Below are positions 38,574 through 47,277 of a stretch of DNA of 64,000 bases, piece by piece. Every line of letters starts with the position of its first letter. Position 1 is the first letter of the stretch. Origin of the DNA: an uncultured Collinsella sp. (GTDB taxonomy: Bacteria; Actinomycetota; Coriobacteriia; Coriobacteriales; Coriobacteriaceae). The notes under the pieces are model-generated. The model did not search any database. It saw only the letters and a program-made list of their open reading frames with translations, and had not been told where the DNA came from. Position numbers and translations under genes: made by a program. Location of the stretch: the NCBI GenBank assembly GCA_902491345.1, contig CABUHI010000008.1, forward strand, positions 14,073-78,072. Direction: 5' to 3'.

Positions 38574-39002
38574 CTAGACGATGCGGAGGGGGTTGGCGGC
38601 GTCGACGGCGTCGGGAGCGTCGGAAGGGCCATCGGGGGCAGCGTCTGCCGGGTCCTCGTCGGGGGTCTCGATCTGCTTGATCATGACCTCCTGGCCCTGC
38701 AGCAAGTATGTCTCGCCGCTGCCGCAATGGGGGCAGGTCTTGCCGTGCTCGACCGTCACGTAGTCGCAGCCGCACGCCTCGCAATGCGTCACGGCCTCGA
38801 CAGGCTCCACAATAAGCTCCGCACCCTCGGTGATGGACTTTTTATCTGCCGCCCAGCGCCAAGCGTCGAGCAGCAAGTCGGGAACGACGCCCGAGACCTC
38901 ACCCAGCAGCAGCGTAACGCTCGAAACGTGGCGCACGCCATTGGCGCGCGCCACGTTCTCAACATCGCGAATGATGTGATAAACGATTCCCAATTCGTGC
39001 AA
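38574..39002 (-). CDS. hypA: HypA-type nickel metallochaperone
   Basis: Delivers nickel for maturation of NiFe hydrogenase or urease. The 142-residue protein starts MHELGIVYHII; His 2 is the nickel ligand. The zinc site is CEACGCDY..CPHCGS (four cysteines, residues about 74-94). The C-terminal 30 residues are an extra acidic Asp/Pro/Ala-rich tail not usual in the family. The start codon is TTG (39000-39002), supported by AAAGG eight bases upstream and by the conserved MHE start. No other hydrogenase or urease gene is in the window. It lies about 96 bases after the oxidoreductase gene. Confidence 0.9.
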   Translation of the reverse strand: MHELGIVYHIIRDVENVARANGVRHVSSVTLLLGEVSGVVPDLLLDAWRWAADKKSITEGAELIVEPVEAVTHCEACGCDYVTVEHGKTCPHCGSGETYLLQGQEVMIKQIETPDEDPADAAPDGPSDAPDAVDAANPLRIV

Positions 39003-39098
39003 GGTAGAAACCTTTCAACAACGGTTGATGCGATGCAAACTCAAAGCAAGGGGACGGCGAAATCTAGTCTGCGCCGTCCCCCTACCCGCCATGGTTAC

Positions 39099-41876
39099 CT
39101 ATTTACGACCGAACTTGATTTTGATTGCGCGTTTCAAAGCGTACTTGCCGAGGCTTGGGAGCTTTTGCTCGTATTTGACCATCGTGGAGCACTCGGGGCG
39201 GTCGCGATCCAGATGGATGGCGTCGAACGCGCACTTGGTGGTGCACAGGCCGCAGCCGATGCACTTGTTGGGGTCGACGATCGAGGCACCGCAACCCAGG
39301 CAACGGGCGGTCTCGGCGCGCACCTGCTCTTCGGTAAAGGTCTCGACGTACTCGCTAAACGGCGCGGCCTTCTCGCGCTCGCGGTTCACGTGGGCAACCT
39401 CGCGGCTCGCGTTGTCGTAGCTCTCGATCACGACATCGTCGCGGTCGAGCGCGGTGTAGCGGCGCTGGTTGCGGCCGATGGTGAGCGTGGAGCCCGGCTG
39501 CACAAAGCGATGGATGGAGACGGCGGCCTCGTGACCGGCGGCGATGGCGTCGATGGCAAAGCTCGGACCGGTATAGACGTCGCCGCCCACAAAGATGTCG
39601 GGCTCGGCAGTCTGATAGGTCTGGGGATCGGCAAGAGCACCCTGGCCGCGGCCAAGCTCCACCTTGGAGCCAGCCAACAGGTCGCCCCACACAATGGACT
39701 GGCCAATCGACATGACGACACGGTCGGCATCGACACGACGCAGATCGTTCTCGTCGTACTCGGGCGCAAACCGGCCCTCGTCGTCAAAGACGCGCGTGCA
39801 GCGCTTGAAGGTGATACCGCACACACGGCCGGACTCGTCCAGGTGAACCTCCTTGGGACCCCAACCACAGCTGATGTGCGCGCCGTCCTCGATGGCCTCG
39901 CGACGCTCTTCCTCGCTGGCGGGCATCTGGGCCTCGCTCTCCAGGCAGAACATCTCGACGTGCTCGGAGCCCAGACGGCAGGCGTTGCGGGCCACGTCGA
40001 TGGCCACGTTGCCGCCGCCCACCACGATGGTGCGGCCGGGCAGCGCGTCGATCTTGCCGCTGTTGACCTCGCGCAAGAAGTCGACGGCCACGGTCACGTC
40101 CTCGGCATCCTCGCCCAGAATACCGGCAAGGCGGCCGCCCTGGCAGCCGATGGCAACATAAAAGGCCTTAAAGCCCTGCTCGCGCAGCTCATCGAGCGTC
40201 ACATCGCGACCGACCTCCACGCCATAGCGGAACTCGGCACCCATCAGGCGAATAACCTCGACCTCGGCCTCGATAACGTCCTTCTGCAGCTTAAAGCTGG
40301 GAATGCCGTAGGTGAGCATGCCGCCCGGGCGCTCGTTCTTCTCGAACACGACGGGCTTGTAGCCCTTCTCGGCCAGGTAGAAAGCGCAGGACAGGCCGGC
40401 CGGACCGGCACCGATAATGGCGATCTTCTGGTCGAAGCCGCCAGCGCGCGTCGGCGTCACCACGGGCGGGACATAGCGGGTCGCGGCATCCAGATCGCGC
40501 TGGGCGATGAACTTCTTGACCTCGTCGATGGCCACGGCGGCGTCCACACGGCCGCGGGTGCAGACATCCTCGCAGCGGCGATTGCACACACGGCCGCAGA
40601 TAGCGGGCAGAGGGTTCTCGCGCTTAATGAGTGCTAGGGCCTCGTCATAGCGACCCTGAGCCGCGAGCTTCAAATAGCCCTGAACGGCAACGTGCGCGGG
40701 GCAGGCCGTCTTGCAGGGCGCGGTGCCGGACTCATGCGTCTCGATGCGGTTGTCGTTGCGGTAGTTGGGCGACCACTTGGTGTGGTCCCACTTGGTGGCA
40801 TCGGGCAGCTCCTGGCGCGGATACTCGGGCACCTGTCCGCCCGCCTTTTTGCTGCAGAGCTTCTGGCCCAGCTTGGCGGCGCCGGCCGGACACACCTCAA
40901 CGCAGCGACCGCAGGCCACGCACTTGTCCTTCTCGACCTTGGCGACATAGGCCGAGCGCGACAGGTTGGGCGTGTTGAACAGCTGCGAGGTGCGCAGGGC
41001 GTAGCACACGTTGACGTTGCAGTTGCAGATGGCGAAGATCTTGTTCTCGCCGTCAATGTTGGTGATCTGGTGCACAAAGCCGTTGTCCTCGGCCTGGCGC
41101 AGGATGTCGTAGACCTCGTCGCGGGTCACGTAATGGCCACGATCGGTCTCGACCACGTAGTCGGCCATATCGCCCACGGCGATGCACCAATCGGCCGGGT
41201 CGTCGGCACAGCCCTCACCCATCACGCGACGGCTCGCACGGCAGCTGCAGGTGCTGGCGGCATACTTACCCTCGTATTTGTCGAGCCAGTGCTCGATATG
41301 CTCAATAGGCACCGAGGTGCTCGCGGCATCGATGGCCTTCTCGACCGGAATGACGTGCATGCCGATGCCGGCGCCTCCGGGCGGCACCATCGGCGTGGCC
41401 TTGGACAGCGGACCCTTGGATGCCTGTTCAAAGAACTTGGCGTAGACCGGATGCTCATCGAGCTGGCTCACGCGCATGTTGAGGAACTCGGCAGAACCCG
41501 GCACCAGCATGGGCAGGACCCACTGCTTGGCGCGCTCGGGGTTTTCCCAGTTATACTCGAGCAGACCCGTGTAGCTCATGTCGTCGAGCATCTTTTCGAT
41601 ATCGGCCTCGGGCATGCCGGTGAGCTTGACCATCTCGGGCAGCGTATAGGGACGGCGCATCTTCATCTTGCAGAGTACCTCGGCCTGCTCGTCAGTCGCG
41701 GCCTCGGCAAACGACCAGTACTCGTAGCCCAGCAGCTCGTCGCGATGCAGCAGGCGGTTAGTGCAGTGCTCGCACAGTTTGACGATGGCCTCGCGCGGAT
41801 GCTCCGGCAGCGGCGGCACAAACTCCGCACCGATATCGGGCTCGGTGTAGCTAATCCCCGGTCCGTTGAGAATCAT
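39099..41876 (-). CDS. large FAD- and Fe-S-dependent oxidoreductase
   Basis: A 925-residue soluble flavoprotein related to the small subunit of glutamate synthase. The first 300 residues are an unusual extension with a winged-helix-like part (LPEMVKLTGMPEADIEKML) and clustered cysteines (CSCRASRRVMGEGC, CNCNVNVC). Then come a ferredoxin pair beginning CVACGRCVEVCP near 320, the GltB-small-subunit cysteines (CKTACPAHV, CGRVCNRRCEDVC), an FAD-binding motif IIGAGPAGLSCAFYL near 484 and an NAD(P)-binding motif VVGGGNVAIDVARN near 619. A C-terminal pair follows (CLGCG; CIGCGLCTTKCAF). It may move electrons between NAD(P)H and ferredoxin or an unknown acceptor. It is divergent from a TetR gene with shared operators. 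Confidence 0.88.
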   Translation of the reverse strand: MILNGPGISYTEPDIGAEFVPPLPEHPREAIVKLCEHCTNRLLHRDELLGYEYWSFAEAATDEQAEVLCKMKMRRPYTLPEMVKLTGMPEADIEKMLDDMSYTGLLEYNWENPERAKQWVLPMLVPGSAEFLNMRVSQLDEHPVYAKFFEQASKGPLSKATPMVPPGGAGIGMHVIPVEKAIDAASTSVPIEHIEHWLDKYEGKYAASTCSCRASRRVMGEGCADDPADWCIAVGDMADYVVETDRGHYVTRDEVYDILRQAEDNGFVHQITNIDGENKIFAICNCNVNVCYALRTSQLFNTPNLSRSAYVAKVEKDKCVACGRCVEVCPAGAAKLGQKLCSKKAGGQVPEYPRQELPDATKWDHTKWSPNYRNDNRIETHESGTAPCKTACPAHVAVQGYLKLAAQGRYDEALALIKRENPLPAICGRVCNRRCEDVCTRGRVDAAVAIDEVKKFIAQRDLDAATRYVPPVVTPTRAGGFDQKIAIIGAGPAGLSCAFYLAEKGYKPVVFEKNERPGGMLTYGIPSFKLQKDVIEAEVEVIRLMGAEFRYGVEVGRDVTLDELREQGFKAFYVAIGCQGGRLAGILGEDAEDVTVAVDFLREVNSGKIDALPGRTIVVGGGNVAIDVARNACRLGSEHVEMFCLESEAQMPASEEERREAIEDGAHISCGWGPKEVHLDESGRVCGITFKRCTRVFDDEGRFAPEYDENDLRRVDADRVVMSIGQSIVWGDLLAGSKVELGRGQGALADPQTYQTAEPDIFVGGDVYTGPSFAIDAIAAGHEAAVSIHRFVQPGSTLTIGRNQRRYTALDRDDVVIESYDNASREVAHVNREREKAAPFSEYVETFTEEQVRAETARCLGCGASIVDPNKCIGCGLCTTKCAFDAIHLDRDRPECSTMVKYEQKLPSLGKYALKRAIKIKFGRK

Positions 41877-41967
41877 AGTCGTCCCTTCTCTTGCCGCAGC
41901 CTGGCAGGCACGCAGCGCCCCTCTTTTTACGGGCTCGACATGCCCCCACGCCGTTCACCCGTTATTG

Positions 41968-42005
41968 TTGACATTGTGTCAAAAACAGTATTGACGAACC
42001 GTCAA
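41968..42005. promoter_or_regulatory. two TTGAC-N5-GTCAA operators
   Basis: Two palindromes of identical arms, TTGACATTGTGTCAA (41968-41982) and TTGACGAACCGTCAA (41991-42005), have centres 23 bp apart in the divergent region between the oxidoreductase and the TetR gene. A longer inverted repeat TATTGTTGAC/GTCAACAATA (41963-41972, 42001-42010) spans both. This is a good binding site for the adjacent TetR regulator controlling both directions. Confidence 0.75.
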
Positions 42006-42064
42006 CAATATTCAAGACTGTTAGGCGAACGGTCAGGCTCAAACGGATGAAAGGCGGCAAGCAC

Positions 42065-42727
42065 ATGAGCAGTAACGCAGCAGATACCTCTGTGGTCGAT
42101 GCCGCCCCCGTATCCGATAGCGCGGCAAAGCGCTTGACGGGCGACGAACGCCGTCGCGAGATCCTCGATGCCGTGCGCACCGTAAGCTCCGAGCTGGGCG
42201 TGTCCCACCTATCGGTATCGGCCGTGACCAAGCGAGCCGGCTGCACGCGCTCGCTGTTCTACCACTACTTTGCCGATATGGACGCCGCCGTCACCGCTGT
42301 TATGGACGAGGCGATCGACGGCTTTATCTCCGAGCTCGAGCAGTGGAACGCCGGCCGCACCGTCGGTGATATCGAGGGCGCGCTCGACACCGTCGCCCCG
42401 CTCTTTAAGCGTCTGGTCGCCAGCGGCCACGAACTGCCGAGTACACTCACCTCAAGCAGCGGCGCGCTCTACGGCGGCTTTTTGCACAACGTGGTCCAGC
42501 GCGTGGCGCAGTATATCTGCGACACCACCGTGGTGGATTTTGTCGCCCATCACGAGCTGCGCATCGACCATGTCTACGAAACGTTCTACACCCTCATCAT
42601 GGGTCTTTTAATGTATATCCGCACGCACCCCGATGTGCCCGACGAGACGGTCAAGGAAATCATCGCCTCGACGCTCCACATCGAGGGCTATACCGCCAAG
42701 TATCCGGAGCGCAAGCCCCAGAACTGA
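42065..42727 (+). CDS. TetR/AcrR family transcriptional regulator
   Basis: A 220-residue repressor. The N-terminal helix-turn-helix reads RREILDAVRTVSSELGVSHL then SVSAVTKRAGCTRSLFYHYF, the classical TetR pattern ending in FYHYF; the rest is an all-helical ligand-binding part. ATG 42065 follows AAAGGCGG; an in-frame ATG at 42047 lacks a ribosome site. It is divergent from the oxidoreductase and 63 bases upstream of the DUF5692-like gene, so it probably controls both through the palindromes at 41968-42005. Confidence 0.92.
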   Translation: MSSNAADTSVVDAAPVSDSAAKRLTGDERRREILDAVRTVSSELGVSHLSVSAVTKRAGCTRSLFYHYFADMDAAVTAVMDEAIDGFISELEQWNAGRTVGDIEGALDTVAPLFKRLVASGHELPSTLTSSSGALYGGFLHNVVQRVAQYICDTTVVDFVAHHELRIDHVYETFYTLIMGLLMYIRTHPDVPDETVKEIIASTLHIEGYTAKYPERKPQN

Positions 42728-42790
42728 CGACATTTGGCCAAACTGTCCGCGATCAGAAGAGGGGCCGCGGGCGTGTGAAAGGAGAGCAGC

Positions 42791-43798
42791 ATGCTGTTCG
42801 ATGTTTGGGGTAGCGATACCCTTATCCACTGGGCCGGCTGGGCCATGGTCTTTATTGGCCTGATCGTGCTCAACGAGGTCGGCCGCCGCACCAAGCTCGG
42901 CGCGGCCATCATCTTTGGCGTGGCTCCGCTGGCCATGACCATCTACTGCGTCGCCATCGCCGTCGGCGTTTCGCAGGGTGCCGAGTGGGCGCTCACCAAC
43001 CCCACCCATGTGTACCAGAACAGCTGGTTCCACTACGCCAAGGTGTACGCGGCGCTGGCCGGTTGCTGGGGCTTCATCGCCATTAAGTACCAGTGGGGAA
43101 AGATCGGCAAGGCGCATTGGTTCCGCGCATGGCCGTTTGTGATCGTCGCCATCAACATCTTGATCGCCGTCGTGTCCGACTTCGAGAGCGCCTATCACTT
43201 CTTTGTCCTGGGCGAGTCCACCTGGGTCACCTCCGAAGGTGCCACGCAGCTGGCCGGCTGGAACAACGTGTTCAACGGTATCGCGGGCATCATCAACATC
43301 TTCTGCATGACCGGTTGGTGGAGCGTCTACGCCTCCGAGGACAAGACCGACATGCTGTGGCCCGACATGACCTGGGTCTACATCATCGCCTACGATATCT
43401 GGAACTTCTGCTACACCTACAACTGCCTGCCCACCCACTCCTGGTTCTGCGGCTTTGCGCTGCTGCTGGCGCCCACCGTCGCCGCCTTTATCTGGAACAA
43501 GGGCGGCTGGATTCAGAACCGCGCCTTTACGCTGGCCATTTGGTGCATGTTTGCCCAGGTGTTCCCGTACTTCCAGGAGGAGTCCATCTTTGTGACGCAC
43601 TCCACGCTCGATCCCGGCGCCGCCACCGCGGTCTCGGTCGCCGCGCTGGTCGCCAACGTCGCCGCGATCATCTACGTCGCCTACCGTGCCAAGAAGCTCG
43701 GCCGCAATCCCTACAAGCAGGATGTCTTTGAGGGCACCAGCGATTGGGAGAAGGCCACTGCCCGCCGCGCCAAGGTTGATTACGCGCACGCCGAGTAA
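42791..43798 (+). CDS. multipass membrane protein, DUF5692-like
   Basis: A 335-residue integral membrane protein with about nine to ten helices, rich in Trp and aromatic residues (HWAGWAMVFIGLIVLNE; DIWNFCYTYNCLPTHSWFCG). It resembles DUF5692 proteins known from Coriobacteriia, function unknown; the assignment is from memory. AAAGGAGAG precedes ATG 42791. It follows the TetR gene on the same strand and ends at a strong terminator. Together with the divergent Fe-S flavoprotein it may form a regulated module for uptake or redox handling of one compound. Confidence 0.7.
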   Translation: MLFDVWGSDTLIHWAGWAMVFIGLIVLNEVGRRTKLGAAIIFGVAPLAMTIYCVAIAVGVSQGAEWALTNPTHVYQNSWFHYAKVYAALAGCWGFIAIKYQWGKIGKAHWFRAWPFVIVAINILIAVVSDFESAYHFFVLGESTWVTSEGATQLAGWNNVFNGIAGIINIFCMTGWWSVYASEDKTDMLWPDMTWVYIIAYDIWNFCYTYNCLPTHSWFCGFALLLAPTVAAFIWNKGGWIQNRAFTLAIWCMFAQVFPYFQEESIFVTHSTLDPGAATAVSVAALVANVAAIIYVAYRAKKLGRNPYKQDVFEGTSDWEKATARRAKVDYAHAE

Positions 43799-43865
43799 CG
43801 TGTTTATTCCGTCCACATTTGGATGTAGGCAAACTTAGCCGACGCCGCAATCGCGCGTCATGCGC

Positions 43866-43910
43866 AGCCCCGGAAAGCGATTCGCCCGCTTTCCGGGGCT
43901 TTTTGTTGTT
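43866..43910 (+). terminator. rho-independent terminator
   Basis: AGCCCCGGAAAGC (43866-43878) pairs perfectly with GCTTTCCGGGGCT (43888-43900), followed by TTTTGTTGTT. It closes the TetR/membrane protein transcript. Confidence 0.92.
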
Positions 43911-44025
43911 GTACTTTCATTCAAAAACATGCGCATATATAAAATCGGATTTCAAATCATGCGGCGGCTCTATGGGGTCCCGTTTTTGGGTACAGTGTTG
44001 TCCCGATATTGAGCTTGGGGGATAT

Positions 44026-45528
44026 ATGAAAGATGAGACGCGTGGCCACGAGGATGCGGCCCAAGATGCAGAAGCGTGTGCCGAGGCCCTGGAGAGCCTA
44101 GACCAGATCGCGCTGGCCGAGATTGCGTTTGACGATTCGAGCGTTGATGTGCGGGATGAGCCGGAAATCGAGGCGCAGCCCGATGATCGGGATGCAAAAG
44201 ACGATGGCACCGCGCTCACCGAAGACGAGGCGGGGCACGAGGAATCCGAATGCGAGGCCGACGACCGGCCCGAATCCGACACGAGCGAGGAAACCATCTT
44301 GCTCGACAGCTTGCCGGCCGAAGATTCGCTGACCCGCGAGCTTCCCGGCCTGGGCTCTACGCCTGTCGTAGACGAGACCATCGCCATGGGCGATATTCCC
44401 CTACCGTCCGTTCCCTCGGCACATGAGGCCGAGGCCCGTCACCGCAAGATGTCGCCCAAGCGACGCAACCTGATGGTGGCAGGCGTTGTTGCCGTCGCAC
44501 TTGTCGCCGGCGGCGCGGGCTACGCAGCCTGGAACGGATACCGGCAAGAGCAGGCTGCCATCACCGCCGCCAATGCCCACACGATGATGTCGGTGCAGAT
44601 TGGCGTACACGCCGCGGGGCTCGACTGTTCCGCCGGCTCCAAGATTCCCGTGCAGGTGAGCGGGCAGGATTCCGACGGTTCTTCCGTGAGCGAAACGCTC
44701 TACGTTGACGAGCATGGTCGTGGCATTAAGCTGCTGCCCGGCGATTACACGTTCTCCATTGCTGGATCCCCCATCGCGGCCGACGGCACCATCTACACTG
44801 TCCCGACCACCAAGGCGCAGGTCACCATTAAGAGCGATGGGCAGGATTTGAGTGCCCAGGCCACCTTTAAGCTCAAGGTGCCTTCGGCCGACACGGTGAC
44901 TGACGACCAGATCGATGCCGCCGCCAAGTATGCCGAGGAAGGCGGGGTGAACTCCGCCGCGGTCGCAAAGGTGCTCCAGCAGGCGGCAACCGCGCGCCGT
45001 GACGCCGCCGTCAACGCCGTGAGCTCCCGCGAGGCACAGGCGGCCCGCGACGCCGATGCTCGACATAAGGCAACGGACCTGTATCAGCTCGATATTCCCG
45101 TTGAGTGGTACGGCAAAGTCGCGACTTGGCAAAACGGCAGCACGCTGTGCATTTATCTGGACGGCGACACCAACACACCGCTCGTGACGCTCGTCGCGGT
45201 GCGCGAGGGCGAGAGCTTTACGCCCGATGAGGGCGATGCGGTTTTGGGTGCGGCAAGCCTCGGCAACGGCTACACCGTCTACGCCAGCGGCCCCGTCTAT
45301 CCGTACGTGGTGCCCCAGACCATCAACGGGCGCACGCAAGACCCCGTGTCGACCTACCCCATGGACACGGCCATTGAGCTTGTCGAGCTTACGACCGGCA
45401 ACCGCTACACCTATAGCCAGATCAAGAACGTGCTGGTCGGCAAAGACGGCAAGGCTGACGCCGCCACCAAGCTCGAATGCGACTACCTCGCCCAGATTCT
45501 GATGCCGAGCATCAAAGCCCAAGACTAG
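44026..45528 (+). CDS. membrane-anchored protein with acidic cytoplasmic part
   Basis: A 500-residue protein. Residues 1-140 are strongly acidic and low complexity, as in a disordered cytoplasmic tail; one membrane helix lies near 152-172 (NLMVAGVVAVALVAGGAGYAA). The outer part has an Ig-like beta domain (about 190-290), a helical Ala-rich spacer (about 290-345) and a C-terminal domain with VEWYGKVATWQNGSTL that resembles extracellular domains of Coriobacteriia surface proteins. The frame is open upstream to 43819 across a terminator; ATG 44026 is chosen for its GGGGGAT site. Function unknown; a surface role is inferred. Confidence 0.75.
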   Translation: MKDETRGHEDAAQDAEACAEALESLDQIALAEIAFDDSSVDVRDEPEIEAQPDDRDAKDDGTALTEDEAGHEESECEADDRPESDTSEETILLDSLPAEDSLTRELPGLGSTPVVDETIAMGDIPLPSVPSAHEAEARHRKMSPKRRNLMVAGVVAVALVAGGAGYAAWNGYRQEQAAITAANAHTMMSVQIGVHAAGLDCSAGSKIPVQVSGQDSDGSSVSETLYVDEHGRGIKLLPGDYTFSIAGSPIAADGTIYTVPTTKAQVTIKSDGQDLSAQATFKLKVPSADTVTDDQIDAAAKYAEEGGVNSAAVAKVLQQAATARRDAAVNAVSSREAQAARDADARHKATDLYQLDIPVEWYGKVATWQNGSTLCIYLDGDTNTPLVTLVAVREGESFTPDEGDAVLGAASLGNGYTVYASGPVYPYVVPQTINGRTQDPVSTYPMDTAIELVELTTGNRYTYSQIKNVLVGKDGKADAATKLECDYLAQILMPSIKAQD

Positions 45529-45563
45529 CCGGGCGCATCATGGTGCTCCCCAACCGTGATGAA

Positions 45564-45585
45564 GGGGCCAGGAGGTCCTGGCCCC
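45564..45585. terminator. short perfect hairpin between convergent genes
   Basis: GGGGCCAGGA, loop GG, TCCTGGCCCC, located between the convergent membrane protein and DUF4143 ATPase genes. There is no strong T run, but its position suits a bidirectional terminator. Confidence 0.6.
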
Positions 45586-45601
45586 ACAGATCCGTAGATG
45601 A

Positions 45602-46954
45602 TTAGGCAAGGAGCCACTTCCATGCGGGCACAACGTGTACCGCACCGTGCTCGCATGGAATATCGGCCTGCTCATCCATGGTAACGATTGCCGACTCGCC
45701 AAGATCGAACTGGGCCATCGAGGCATCAAGCGCGGCAATTTCGCGCTCGCGCGTTTTCTCACTTGCCATATCCACACTCACCTGAATCAGGCTATAAGCC
45801 CGCATGAGAAGTGCGTCCCCAGCCACAAAGTCCACCTCATGGCTTTTGCTCTTCTCTTTGATCAGCAGGCGGCAGACCGAGCCGGTCCTCACCGCGGGAG
45901 TCCTTCTTCTTAGCGCATTGAACACTGCGGTCTCGAGCCTCTGGCCCTGGTCCAATGCTGATGCGGGAGAGAATGCTCCAAACATCGCAGGGTCGACAGC
46001 GTAGACCTTAGACGCAGACCGCATGTTATTTGCCAATGAACGCGTGAACTCCGGCACAGAAAATAACAGGTAGGCATCCTCATAATACTCAAGTAAATCG
46101 CTGAGCGAATTACGACTGACGGGTATCTGCCTGCTCTTGAACTCGTTGTACACTTTGTTCACCGACAGCTCTCGTCCCGAAGATGCCATACACCGCGTCA
46201 GGAACAGCGATGCCAGGCGAGGGTTCTTGACGTCGTAGCGTTCAACGACGTCCATGGCGACCGTTCGCGAAGCATATTCCTGTAGCAGCTGAATCGCGTC
46301 TGCGGGCGTCTGCCCAAGTGTCGCGATGAATCCCCCTCGTTCAAGATATCCGATCAGATGATGTCGAAGCAGCGCCGCATCGCTCGGGGAAAAGGTCACA
46401 TCTGGCTCGGGAACGTTCCCCGTCTTATATCGAACGTATTCCGAAAAGCTCAATGGAAAAAGCTCTCGCACAAGAGAACGACCCCTGAACTCGCTCTTAA
46501 GTTCTGAGGACAGCATCTTAGAAGAAGATCCCGTCACATAGACGGTCGCTTTCTCCGTATCGACTACACGCCGCAGAAACGCACCCCATTCGGGAATTTC
46601 CTGGATCTCGTCAAAGAAAATATAAGCGCCCTCGGTTCGAGCAGCAGGATACAGCGCATAGAACGTGTCGAGCACGTCCGCCAGCAGCGATGGCTCATAC
46701 GGGCGCAAGCGCTCATCCTCAAAATTGAAGTAAAGCATCCGGTCAAGCTCGACGCCCCGGCTCTGAAGCCGCCGCATCTCCTGATACAGGCGATACGTCT
46801 TTCCACAACGGCGGGCCCCCACAATCACATTTACGATGTTGTCGCGCTTTGGCTCCTGTGGATTTCCTAGATCAAGGTCTCGCTCAAAGACCCGCGGAAC
46901 CCCCTGCTGTTCAAAGTCCTTTATTTTCCGGGCGACCAAGTCGTTGAATGCCAT
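45602..46954 (-). CDS. AAA+ ATPase with DUF4143-like C-terminus (second copy)
   Basis: A 450-residue ATPase of the same broad class as the one at 2566-3927 but only distantly similar. Walker A is VIVGARRCGKT near residue 43, Walker B AYIFFDEIQEIP near 108, sensor VYVTGSSSKM. The C-terminal domain has the EVDFVAGD segment of the nuclease-like fold. Family role is uncertain. Its promoter region is unusually rich in inverted repeats (separate entry). Start ATG 46954. Confidence 0.85.
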   Translation of the reverse strand: MAFNDLVARKIKDFEQQGVPRVFERDLDLGNPQEPKRDNIVNVIVGARRCGKTYRLYQEMRRLQSRGVELDRMLYFNFEDERLRPYEPSLLADVLDTFYALYPAARTEGAYIFFDEIQEIPEWGAFLRRVVDTEKATVYVTGSSSKMLSSELKSEFRGRSLVRELFPLSFSEYVRYKTGNVPEPDVTFSPSDAALLRHHLIGYLERGGFIATLGQTPADAIQLLQEYASRTVAMDVVERYDVKNPRLASLFLTRCMASSGRELSVNKVYNEFKSRQIPVSRNSLSDLLEYYEDAYLLFSVPEFTRSLANNMRSASKVYAVDPAMFGAFSPASALDQGQRLETAVFNALRRRTPAVRTGSVCRLLIKEKSKSHEVDFVAGDALLMRAYSLIQVSVDMASEKTREREIAALDASMAQFDLGESAIVTMDEQADIPCEHGAVHVVPAWKWLLA

Positions 46955-46961
46955 AATTCTC

Positions 46962-47038
46962 CAATCTTGCTCTCTAGCTAATCAAAATTATACCTATTCT
47001 TGATTAATTGAAGAGCAAGATTGTGTGTAGCTTGATTA
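46962..47038 (-). promoter_or_regulatory. promoter with nested inverted repeats, ATPase gene
   Basis: CAATCTTGCTCT (46962-46973) and AGAGCAAGATTG (47012-47023) form a perfect 12-bp inverted repeat. Inside it TAATCAA (46979-46985) and TTGATTA (47000-47006) form a second one, and a third TTGATTA lies at 47032-47038. On the reverse strand a TATAAT -10 sits between the inner arms. A regulator binding here would block the promoter of the DUF4143 ATPase. Confidence 0.7.
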
Positions 47039-47185
47039 ACGCTTAAGCAAGTTTTTTCACTGTTATTGCTCCGAAGGATATCGAGTGGCTAAGAGGACAA
47101 CCGAGCTCGAATGCGACTCCCCGAGCAGTTAATTTGGGACGGGGCTTTTTTGACTACCCTCCCCCTGTAGAAAGATCCCTAACGC

Positions 47186-47252
47186 AGTTGCGGTGAAATA
47201 GGGACTGTTTTTGCTGGTCAAACTGCAAAACAGTCCCTATTTCACCGCAACT
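47186..47252. repeat. dispersed hairpin element, copy 3 (perfect)
   Basis: A perfect 26-bp stem (47186-47211 with 47227-47252; arm starts AGTTGCGGTGAAATAGGGAC) with a 15-base loop. It shares the outer AGTTGCGGTGRAATAG arms with copies 1 and 2 but has its own inner stem, kept complementary. It lies about 25 bases past the stop of the small gene at 47278. Confidence 0.85.
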
Positions 47253-47277
47253 TAATTGGTGGCCTTTTGGGTGGCAC

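Larger units (their letters stand above)
46955..47277. other. intergenic, 323 bp: ATPase promoter, hairpin
   Basis: Holds the operator-rich ATPase promoter (46962-47038), a weak terminator-like CCCCG/CGGGG with TTTTTT near 47115-47152, and the dispersed hairpin copy 3 at 47186-47252. No gene. Confidence 0.6.
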
